A DNA stretch of 5,232 nucleotides from Lachnospiraceae bacterium. Lineage in GTDB: Bacteria > Bacillota > Clostridia > Lachnospirales > Lachnospiraceae. The translations under genes and the position numbers were made by a program. How positions within the stretch are numbered: the first letter of the stretch is position 1; each line of letters starts with the position of its first letter. The stretch is taken from contig JAILOA010000384.1 in assembly GCA_024691065.1 (NCBI GenBank), forward strand, positions 1 through 5,232. Direction: 5' to 3'. Shown piece after piece: positions 1-4,561 of this stretch. The notes beneath the pieces were generated by a model. It searched no databases and was not told where the DNA came from. It saw only the letters and a program-made list of their open reading frames with translations.

Positions 1-70
1 TTTTCTACTCCTGGAATGGTGGCTCTCAAATTCTAGACAGGTGGCTCAAAGTGTGCCGGAATAATCACAG
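1..70. mobile_element. Possible terminal end of an IS21-family insertion sequence
   Basis: Two imperfect copies of a GGTGGCTC-CAAA motif are seen about 22 bp apart (near 18-30 and 40-50), followed by GTGTGCCGGAATAATCACA, which ends near position 69. Multiple terminal repeats with a GTGGCTCAA-type core and TG...CA outer ends are known from IS21-family elements (istA/istB). No transposase gene is inside the window, so only the outer end could be present. The family is named from memory of the repeat style, not from a search, and the boundary is approximate. Confidence 0.35.
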
Positions 71-136
71 TAACTTTCAAACATCAAACCATCACTTTCT
101 AGAAAACCTTATAAAATGGGTTACAATATTTATCCT

Positions 137-152
137 GTCCATTTAAACGGAC
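137..152. promoter_or_regulatory. Near-palindrome upstream of the lexA promoter
   Basis: GTCCATTTAAACGGAC is a 16-bp dyad with one mismatched pair, ending about 37 bp before the predicted -35 of the lexA promoter. It could be a protein-binding site, but no second copy was seen in the window and AT-rich DNA gives such dyads by chance. Confidence 0.2.
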
Positions 153-189
153 TTTGAAACCTAAAATCGATTTTTTTGATGAAAACCTA

Positions 190-218
190 TTGCAAAACTT
201 CCAAAATTTTGTTATTAT
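190..218 (+). promoter_or_regulatory. Predicted vegetative promoter of lexA
   Basis: TTGCAA at 190-195 and TATTAT at 213-218 are separated by 17 bp, the ideal spacing for the housekeeping sigma factor. The predicted start of transcription is near 224-226, giving a short leader of about 40 nt before the ATG at 265. A strong ribosome binding site (AGAAAGGAAG, 246-255) follows. This is the best-formed promoter in the window. Confidence 0.65.
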
Positions 219-222
219 TTCT

Positions 223-234
223 ATCGTAAACGAT
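223..234. promoter_or_regulatory. Candidate LexA-like operator at the transcription start
   Basis: ATCGT-AA-ACGAT is a perfect 12-bp inverted repeat with a 2-bp centre. It covers the expected +1 of the promoter at 190-218, so a bound repressor would block initiation. LexA repressors normally bind their own promoter, but this sequence is not the common Bacillus-type box (GAAC-N4-GTTC). If it is the operator, the specificity is different. No second perfect copy was found in the window. Confidence 0.4.
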
Positions 235-264
235 GCGTTAGCTATAGAAAGGAAGTAACACATC

Positions 265-870
265 ATGAGAAGTAAAAGTAAGGAATTAATGGTAAAGATC
301 CGAGACTTTGCTGAGAAGTTTACTCTGGAAAACTCACGGACACCGTCAACGGCTGAGATAGGAGTAGCACTTGGTATCAGTAAGACAACAGCTTTTAAAT
401 ATCTGAAGGAGATGCATCAGTTAGGTATGGTTACTTATGAAGGTGGTGTGCTTCATACAAGAGTGACCAATAAGATGAATTGCCAGAATGTGAACATCCC
501 GATTGCAGGAATGATTCCCTGCGGTCCTCCGGAAGAGCAAATTGAGAATACTGATGAGTATCTTTCGTTACCTAAGTCTTTGCTTGGTGAAGGAGAGTTC
601 TTTATCCTTCGCGCCAGCGGTGATTCTATGATTGATGCCGGTATTGATAGCGGTGATCTGGTAATTGTGAGAAGACAGATTGAAGCTGAACCGGGAGATA
701 TCGTAGCTGCTTTGGTTGATGGTGGAAGCACCTTAAAACGCCTCAGTTTTAATGAAACATCTAGATGTTATTTATTGCTGCCGGAGAATCATGAGAAGAA
801 TTATTCACCTATTGAAGGTAGGGATGGAAGTATTCAGGGAGTGGCAGTGAAAGTGTTGAAGAACTTGTAA
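265..870 (+). CDS. lexA: LexA/S24-family self-cleaving transcriptional repressor
   Basis: A 201-residue protein of normal LexA length and arrangement. Residues about 5-65 form the winged helix-turn-helix (TPSTAEIGVALGISKTTAFK covers the recognition region). Residues about 78-201 form the S24 peptidase domain. The scissile bond is likely Ala81-Gly82 (PIAGMIPCG). The nucleophile is Ser121 in GDSM and the general base is Lys158 in STLKRL, so the self-cleavage site is intact. In the family, RecA filaments on single-stranded DNA trigger this cleavage, releasing target promoters. The ATG at 265 has AGAAAGGAAG 9 nt upstream. Its own promoter and a palindrome at +1 suggest autoregulation. On a plasmid-like element it could be a second LexA that links the element to DNA damage or controls an accessory regulon. 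A phage-type repressor of the same fold is the alternative, but the LexA-type N-terminal domain favours LexA. Confidence 0.88.
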   Translation: MRSKSKELMVKIRDFAEKFTLENSRTPSTAEIGVALGISKTTAFKYLKEMHQLGMVTYEGGVLHTRVTNKMNCQNVNIPIAGMIPCGPPEEQIENTDEYLSLPKSLLGEGEFFILRASGDSMIDAGIDSGDLVIVRRQIEAEPGDIVAALVDGGSTLKRLSFNETSRCYLLLPENHEKNYSPIEGRDGSIQGVAVKVLKNL

Positions 871-875
871 ACTTG

Positions 876-1033
876 TTGACTTGTAAGATTTATAAACATA
901 TATGATTTGCAAGTATGATAGGGATTAAAGCATATAAGAACTGCAAATATGTTAGGGATTAAAGCATATTAGACCTTAAAGCATATTAGACCTTAAAGCA
1001 TTGTTAGACCTGCAACATATAAGATTTATAAAC
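876..1033. repeat. Iteron-like direct-repeat block in AT-rich DNA
   Basis: Four copies of a unit close to TTAAAGCATATTAGACC occur at 925-941 (two differences), 959-975, 976-992 and 993-1010 (one base longer). The first two sit in larger 34-bp units (908-941 and 942-975) that share TGCAA...TAGGGATTAAAGCATA. The 14-mer TAAGATTTATAAAC flanks the block at 884-897 and 1020-1033, and ACTTGTAAACT recurs further out at 863-873 and 1093-1103. No convincing ORF covers it. Such clustered repeats in AT-rich DNA are typical of replication origins, centromere-like partition sites or regulator-binding arrays. Which of these it is cannot be decided here. Confidence 0.6.
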
Positions 1034-1105
1034 TTTCAAAACTTTAAAAATTTTTATTTTTTGAAAAAACTAGTAATTTGTAAAATTTTATAACTTGTAA
1101 ACTGT

Positions 1106-1264
1106 TAGTTGTTGTAAGTCTTGGTGAGTGGTAGCCGGGATGCACAACTATGAATCTATAAGGCGGATTCATATGAGACTATTGTTCTGTTGGCAGCATT
1201 GCCTTAAATGCTTCGGAATGGCTGACAGGTGCTCGTCAACGGTTTAGTTTCCCTTATCCGTTTG
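1106..1264 (+). ncRNA. Candidate multi-stem structured RNA or leader upstream of the zinc-ribbon gene
   Basis: Four consecutive stems can be drawn. Stem 1 is TAGTTGT (1106-1112) with ACAACTA (1144-1150), enclosing TCTTGG (1119-1124) with CCGGGA (1135-1140, two G-U pairs). Stem 2 is TATGAATC (1149-1156) with GATTCATA (1166-1173), 8 bp with a 9-nt loop; it shares two bases with stem 1. Stem 3 is a long imperfect hairpin at 1187-1228, with CTGT/ACAG outside and CAGCATT pairing AATGGCTG with one bulge. Stem 4 is CAACGG (1237-1242) with CCGTTTG (1258-1264), one bulge. The stretch is less AT-rich than its surroundings and ends 24 nt before the GGAGG of the next gene. I do not recognise a known RNA family. 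It could be a riboswitch-like leader or an independent RNA. Confidence 0.4.
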
Positions 1265-1296
1265 AGTGATATTAAGAATTATCATTTGGAGGATTA

Positions 1297-1536
1297 ATGA
1301 TGAGAGTAGAAGAGAATGATGAATATTGTGTGACTTGTCCTAAGTGTGGACGTATTATCCAAAAAGCTTACATTACAGATTCAACTATCAAGTGTTCCAG
1401 GTGTGGATATCATTTTTACATTCGCATAAATCAAGGGGTTTCAATCTGTATGGATGCAGAAAAGTTTGGAGTTTTAAAAAACAGAGAAACGCTGCTCCAG
1501 TATGCTAAGGCATTAGAAGGTATGCATCAGGGGTGA
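1297..1536 (+). CDS. Small zinc-ribbon protein of unknown function
   Basis: A 79-residue protein with two CxxC knuckles, CPKC (residues 14-17) and CSRC (33-36), separated by 15 residues. This is the layout of a single four-cysteine zinc ribbon. Extra cysteines are at 11 and 51. The C-terminal 25 residues (about 53-77) look helical and there is no signal peptide or membrane segment. GGAGG at 1288-1292 supports the start, but ATG codons at 1297 and 1300 both fit and the second has the more usual 7-nt spacing. It follows the structured region 1106-1264 closely. Zinc ribbons of this size are common on mobile elements, where they may bind nucleic acid or a protein partner. The sequence gives no specific function. 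Confidence 0.75.
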   Translation: MMRVEENDEYCVTCPKCGRIIQKAYITDSTIKCSRCGYHFYIRINQGVSICMDAEKFGVLKNRETLLQYAKALEGMHQG

Positions 1537-1687
1537 TAAGTGGATAGGTAAGTATTAAAATAATTATAATTAAATATTGTATATGAGTTTGTGGATGAAT
1601 TCGTTGTACCGGCATATAATCCGGAAGTTCGACATCTATTTGCAAGAGTTTGCTAAGAGACTATATTTGATTAAAGAGCATTAGAAG
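1537..1687. other. Intergenic stretch with one doubtful 33-codon ORF
   Basis: Between the zinc-ribbon stop and the terminator there is an AT-rich stretch with no clear gene. An ORF from ATG 1583 to TAG 1684 would encode 33 residues beginning MSLWMNSLYRHIIRK. It ends 4 nt before the terminator stem, but has no ribosome binding site. Two TATAAT words (1565-1570 and 1615-1620) lack good -35 partners. The stretch is most simply the 3' untranslated region of the zinc-ribbon transcript. Confidence 0.3.
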
Positions 1688-1744
1688 TCCGGCAAAACGT
1701 TCTAGAACCTTAAGTGGTTTTATTCGTTTTGCCGGATTTTTTTT
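1688..1744 (+). terminator. Strong Rho-independent terminator
   Basis: TCCGGCAAAACG (1688-1699) pairs perfectly over 12 bp with CGTTTTGCCGGA (1725-1736), followed directly by eight T residues (1737-1744). The 25-nt loop can form a further small AACC/GGTT stem (1706-1709 with 1716-1719). There is no matching A-run on the left, so it acts on + strand transcription. It ends the lexA-side or zinc-ribbon transcript and insulates the next unit. Confidence 0.9.
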
Positions 1745-1788
1745 GCTCTTTTTTTGCTTTTTAAGAAAAAAATAAAAATATTTCTGAT

Positions 1789-1821
1789 TTTGGTTGTAAA
1801 GGATAACTCCATTCGTGTGAT
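1789..1821 (+). promoter_or_regulatory. Bipartite motif, copy A (candidate promoter of the sigma-like gene)
   Basis: TTTGGTTGT (1789-1797) and TTCGTGTGAT (1812-1821) are separated by 14 nt. The same two words with the same spacing recur at 2803-2835. An A-rich tract lies just upstream, as in UP elements. Read as a promoter, it is either a weak housekeeping type (TTGTAA, 16 bp, TGTGAT) or an ECF-like type (TGGTTGT, 16 bp, CGTGTG). It sits between a strong terminator and a structured leader, where a promoter for the gene at 2065 is expected. A regulator-binding site is the alternative. Confidence 0.5.
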
Positions 1822-1830
1822 TAATGAAAG

Positions 1831-1945
1831 CCCTGTATCCAAATAGGGTGCTACTAGTAAGAAAGATTATCAGATGCAAGGAAGATAGCTGTGCCTATAC
1901 CTGGTAATCGTTGAACATTACAGATCTAATCATGTGGATACAGGG
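1831..1945 (+). ncRNA. Candidate structured 5' leader closed by a 10-bp helix
   Basis: CCCTGTATCC (1831-1840) and GGATACAGGG (1936-1945) are perfect complements that would close a domain of about 115 nt. Inside, ATAGG (1843-1847) pairs with CCTAT (1894-1898) and GCTA (1850-1853) with TAGC (1886-1889), making one arm. CTG-TAAT (1901-1908, with a bulged G) pairs with ATTACAG (1917-1923), making a second arm. This gives a three-way-junction layout typical of cis-acting riboregulators. It starts just after bipartite motif copy A and ends 19 nt before a strong Shine-Dalgarno sequence. I do not recognise a known riboswitch or ribozyme class. Confidence 0.45.
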
Positions 1946-1963
1946 TAATTAAATAAAGTAATT

Positions 1964-2063
1964 AAAAGGAGGTGCAGCACACCTAATAAAAAAAACTGGG
2001 TGTGCCAAAACCTCTATTTGTCGTGCATTTGGTCGTGATGGCCACCCAAAGAAAGGTGGTCAT
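1964..2063 (+). promoter_or_regulatory. Leader hairpins that can sequester two Shine-Dalgarno sequences
   Basis: A strong AAAAGGAGG (1964-1972) has no start codon at normal distance. Its AGGTG (1970-1974) pairs with CACCT (1980-1984). GCACACC (1977-1983) can pair instead with GGTGTGC (1999-2005), which would free the first site. Further down, ATGGCCACC (2038-2046) pairs over 9 bp (one G-U) with GGTGGTCAT (2055-2063). That second strand contains the Shine-Dalgarno sequence of the ATG at 2065. The pairings are seen directly; control of translation by them is inference. Confidence 0.45.
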
Positions 2064-2064
2064 T

Positions 2065-2754
2065 ATGACATTAAAAGAACTTTACTCACAGGTAAGAGGT
2101 AAGAAGGGAAAAGGACAGGTAGGAAAGTATCAGTTACTTTTAAGACACGAGAGGCAGCTTGCTAAATACGTAACTACAATGGGAGAAGGAACCATTAAGG
2201 TTATGATTCGTGTGTTTGAAAGTGGGTATGTGCTGTACGAAGAGGATGAGAAATTCTCGGTATTCCATTTGGATGATATTTGCGGAAAAGATAAGGAATA
2301 TGATGCGGTTGACAGAATATTTACTTCAAGAAATGAGAGGATGATTCCAAGTGAGGTTTATATGAGCGCAGATTGGACTCTGAGGATCATTTTGGAAGGT
2401 AATGAAAGAATTATGCATAACCGTGAAAAAGTGGAAAATGACCACGTAGAATTCTCTTATAGCGGTATCTCTGAGGATATGTTCCAGTTAGGGTTTACAC
2501 CAAACTTTTTTCGTAAGATTGAAGAGGAAATCAATAAGCAGAAGATGATCGAAGTATTCAAAGCAGTTGAGAATGCAATGAAGCCGGTTCAGTGGAATGT
2601 TTATATTATGATTGAACGTGATGGTAAGCGCCAGAAGGATATTGCTGATATGTTAGGAAAGTCACAGCAGGCCGTTAGTAAGGATTATAAGATAGCTAAG
2701 GAGACTATTGACAGCCTTTTAGATAAGCTTAAGAAGATGTTTTATGAGGATTAA
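2065..2754 (+). CDS. DNA-binding protein with sigma region 4-like helix-turn-helix
   Basis: A 229-residue soluble protein that I do not recognise as a named family. The C-terminal part (about 174-220) reads as a sigma-70 region 4 or LuxR-like helix-turn-helix: a helix QWNVYIMIERDG, then QKDIADMLGKSQQAVSKDYK as turn and recognition helix, then a helical tail. The N-terminal 150 residues, mixed beta and helix with many charged residues, show no sigma region 2, so it is not a complete sigma factor. It may be a transcription regulator or a partial sigma-like activator. The ATG at 2065 was chosen because AAGGTGG lies 5 nt upstream. In-frame GTG 2002 and ATG 2038 lack good sites and fall in the leader hairpins. 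Its placement directly before repA, with a shared upstream motif, suggests control of replication or of its own gene. Confidence 0.7.
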   Translation: MTLKELYSQVRGKKGKGQVGKYQLLLRHERQLAKYVTTMGEGTIKVMIRVFESGYVLYEEDEKFSVFHLDDICGKDKEYDAVDRIFTSRNERMIPSEVYMSADWTLRIILEGNERIMHNREKVENDHVEFSYSGISEDMFQLGFTPNFFRKIEEEINKQKMIEVFKAVENAMKPVQWNVYIMIERDGKRQKDIADMLGKSQQAVSKDYKIAKETIDSLLDKLKKMFYED

Positions 2755-2802
2755 TGCTGCATTTTTTATTAAAAAAAATATTTTTTTGAAAAAAATTATA
2801 TA

Positions 2803-2835
2803 TTTGGTTGTTAAACATTTATCTTTTCGTGTGAT
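2803..2835 (+). promoter_or_regulatory. Bipartite motif, copy B (upstream of repA)
   Basis: TTTGGTTGT (2803-2811) and TTCGTGTGAT (2826-2835) repeat copy A (1789-1821) with identical spacing and, again, an A-rich tract upstream. Bases outside the two words differ, apart from an AA after the first word, so this is not a simple duplication of the region. The right word touches the left arm of the terminator at 2834-2878. If it is a promoter, transcription would begin inside or just before that hairpin and run towards repA. Confidence 0.5.
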
Positions 2836-2878
2836 AGGTGAGGGAACAGGCTTGGCCTGGCTCTCACCTATTTTTTTT
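2834..2878 (+). terminator. Rho-independent terminator after the sigma-like gene
   Basis: ATAGGTGAG (2834-2842) pairs with CTCACCTAT (2863-2871), and an inner CAGGC/GCCTG stem (2847-2851 with 2855-2859) closes on a 3-nt loop. T residues run to 2878. It lies 80 nt after the stop of the helix-turn-helix gene. Because bipartite motif copy B overlaps its left arm, it could instead act as an early attenuator of a repA transcript, if transcription starts just before the stem. Confidence 0.75.
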
Positions 2879-2912
2879 ACAATTGAATAGCCTGCAATCG
2901 AAGAAGATATTG

Positions 2913-3094
2913 CTGTGGCGCTTATCCGTATAGAAACTATTGCATTCTGCGAAGCTTTCGGACCTGCCACAGTCTACGCTGCAGAGGTCCTGGGGCAGGG
3001 AACGGCACGATAGGCAGGTGCGGAAAATCTAAGACATTAAAGAGATAGGATGCAGGTCCTTGTGGTCTGCATCCATATATAAGAAAAGCTTATA
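2913..3094 (+). promoter_or_regulatory. Structured leader of repA with mutually exclusive stems
   Basis: CTGTGGC (2913-2919) pairs with GCCACAG (2966-2972), enclosing small hairpins such as CGAA/TTCG (2950-2960). GGACCT (2960-2965) pairs with AGGTCC (2985-2990) and cannot coexist with the first stem except as a pseudoknot. Then GGATGCAG (3048-3055) pairs perfectly with CTGCATCC (3067-3074), and TATAAG (3078-3083) with CTTATA (3089-3094), just before the repA ribosome binding site. No T-run follows these stems, so they are not simple terminators. RepA_N plasmids of staphylococci are known to control rep by antisense RNA and leader folding. The same is plausible here, but I found no clear antisense promoter. 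No ORF is supported between 2755 and 3113. Confidence 0.45.
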
Positions 3095-3113
3095 AAGATT
3101 GGAGATTGACAGA

Positions 3114-4508
3114 ATGGCTAAGCAGAATATAAGACTTGATTATTTTTATGGTATTCAGTCTGAGATGTTTACATTCCTTCGAATACCAAAGATCTTAATT
3201 GAAGATGGAAGGTTTGAAAAGCTTTCTAACGATGCTAAGCTGCTATTTGGTCTGCTTCTTGATCGGATGAGTTTATCTATGTCTAATAAATGGTTTGATG
3301 ATAAGAACAGGGTTTATATTGTATATTCTACGGATAATATAATGATTGACCTTTGTATTGAATCTGAGAAATGTACCAAGTTACTTAAGGAACTGGAGAA
3401 TTTTGGACTTATTGAAAGAATAAGGGGAGGCGTCTTACAAAAGGATATTATATACGTTAAAAATTTCGCTAAGTTGGTTAATGATGGAGAAAAGATGCCA
3501 AAGGAGAAGGAAAGGATAATTAAGGAAAGAAGAGTAAGGGATAGAGAGAGAAGAAAAGAGAAGAGAGCTGCAGAACGCAGGAAAAAAGAGGAAGCTCGTG
3601 AGTTTAATATAGAGTCTGATAATCCGGATGTCGATGACACAGGTGAATGTGATTTCGATAATCAAATGACAGGTAATTCGGAAATCGAAGGTACGCAATT
3701 TCGAAAATCAAATGACAAGTTATTCGAAAATCAAATGACGGATATTTCGGAAATCGAATGTCAGGTCTTTCGAGAATCGAACCCTAATAATACTAATATA
3801 AATAATACTGATTATAATAATACTAATATAAATGATACTGATAACAATATCGATATATATAATGATTCTCTCACTCATTCAGTCTGTTTTGAGGAATCCG
3901 GTAAGGTCGAATTAAAACAAGGAGAGAGTGAGGGAGATGAGATAGATAATATATATAAATACATAAATAAAGCTTTGGATTGTCAAAAGAGTATTATCGA
4001 AAGAACTAAGCAAATACAGGCTTTTCATAGGGGTGAAGCTCAGATGCCTAAGCCTGATTTAACTACAGCTGCAGAGCACAAGGGGATTCTTGATAATCTT
4101 ACATATGAATTGTTTTTAAAGTCCAGAGATAAATACAAATGGAGTCAGATAAAAACAATTGAGATGGCTGCACAGGTGTTAAATATAAAGCTTGAAGGGA
4201 AGGTTTTAAAAGAAACCGGAGTGTTTATGTATTATGAAGATGAGATGTTTGACACTTTGGTTGATTATATGGCTGAGATTATAGGATTAAATGAAAAGAT
4301 AACAATTAGTGGGACTGTGTACACAGCTGAGTATATGGGAATGAAGTTTTTTGATTTAAATCGGGAGCTTATTCTACACGTAATTGAGACTTTGCGTACT
4401 ACAGGAGGAAATATCACAAATAAAAAGAATTATTACGTTTCATGCCTGTTAAATGCCAAGACTCATTATTCATCGGAATTGTATTCAGTAATAAAAACAA
4501 TTAAGTGA
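3114..4508 (+). CDS. repA: RepA_N-family plasmid replication initiator
   Basis: A 464-residue initiator of theta replication. Residues about 9-118 match the RepA_N domain (YFYGIQSEMFTFLRIPKIL, then LSNDAKLLFGLLLDRMSLS, then the IYVKNF end), a winged-helix fold that binds the origin. Residues about 128-163 are an Arg/Lys/Glu-rich helix. Residues 181-250 are low-complexity and are encoded by the iteron and AT-rich repeats. Residues about 315-464 form the C-terminal domain seen in Clostridia members, ending with a NITNKKNYYVSCLLNA motif. I chose ATG 3114 because GGAG (3101-3104) lies 9 nt upstream; an in-frame TTG at 3099 has no site. The family commonly carries its origin inside rep, which fits the internal repeats. 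It heads a close cluster with ssb and a ribbon-helix-helix gene, as expected for a plasmid backbone. An integrated plasmid or phage-plasmid remains possible. Confidence 0.92.
   Translation: MAKQNIRLDYFYGIQSEMFTFLRIPKILIEDGRFEKLSNDAKLLFGLLLDRMSLSMSNKWFDDKNRVYIVYSTDNIMIDLCIESEKCTKLLKELENFGLIERIRGGVLQKDIIYVKNFAKLVNDGEKMPKEKERIIKERRVRDRERRKEKRAAERRKKEEAREFNIESDNPDVDDTGECDFDNQMTGNSEIEGTQFRKSNDKLFENQMTDISEIECQVFRESNPNNTNINNTDYNNTNINDTDNNIDIYNDSLTHSVCFEESGKVELKQGESEGDEIDNIYKYINKALDCQKSIIERTKQIQAFHRGEAQMPKPDLTTAAEHKGILDNLTYELFLKSRDKYKWSQIKTIEMAAQVLNIKLEGKVLKETGVFMYYEDEMFDTLVDYMAEIIGLNEKITISGTVYTAEYMGMKFFDLNRELILHVIETLRTTGGNITNKKNYYVSCLLNAKTHYSSELYSVIKTIK
3654..3784. repeat. Tandem 23-bp iterons inside repA (candidate origin)
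   Basis: Units begin with TTCG at 3654, 3677, 3700, 3723, 3746 and 3769, exactly 23 bp apart; the sixth is partial. The shared core is close to TTCGRAAATCRAATGACAGG. Units at 3654, 3700 and 3723 are closest to each other, and those at 3677 and 3746 form a TTCGGAAATCGAA subtype. Since 23 bp shifts the reading frame each time, the protein shows a 23-residue repeat only every 69 bp (residues 181-203 and 204-226). Iterons in the middle of rep are the expected initiator-binding site in RepA_N plasmids. Confidence 0.82.
3785..3872. repeat. AT-rich 30-bp repeat, candidate DNA-unwinding element
   Basis: Two 28-bp stretches (3785-3812 and 3815-3842), differing by one base, repeat with a 30-bp period and are almost wholly A/T. 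A further AT-rich run to about 3872 contains ATCGATATATATAATG. In the protein this is the Asn-rich NNTNIN tract (residues 225-250). Placement directly beside the 23-bp iterons is the usual layout of an iteron origin, where melting starts in the AT-rich part. Confidence 0.65.
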
Positions 4509-4561
4509 GTACATTTATCATACTGATTCAATAAAATAAAAAAAACGAAAGGAGCAATCAG

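Noticed and set aside
453..731. 92-codon - strand ORF inside lexA
   Set aside because: It lies wholly opposite the LexA S24 domain, whose catalytic residues are intact on the + strand.
876..1010. CRISPR array
   Set aside because: The repeats are short, largely contiguous and without unique spacers of constant length, and no cas gene is present.
1661..1879. 72-codon ORF on the - strand
   Set aside because: It runs through the terminator and the structured leader, is dominated by Lys/Phe/Ile from A and T tracts, and has no convincing ribosome binding site or recognisable domain.
1905..1921. Second LexA-like half-site (ATCGT followed by AACAT)
   Set aside because: Only one half matches the 223-234 palindrome and the bases are better explained by the arm of the leader structure.
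2719..2970. 83-codon ORF on the - strand
   Set aside because: It covers the end of the helix-turn-helix gene, the terminator and part of the repA leader; its composition follows the poly-A/T tracts.
3050..3082. 10-codon leader peptide before repA (MQVLVVCIHI)
   Set aside because: The ATG falls inside the left arm of a hairpin and AGG touches the start codon, leaving no workable spacing; chance is likelier.
3314..3698. Two - strand ORFs opposite repA
   Set aside because: They are antisense to the RepA_N domain and basic linker; the Ser/Leu/Phe-rich translations reflect the purine-rich coding strand of repA.
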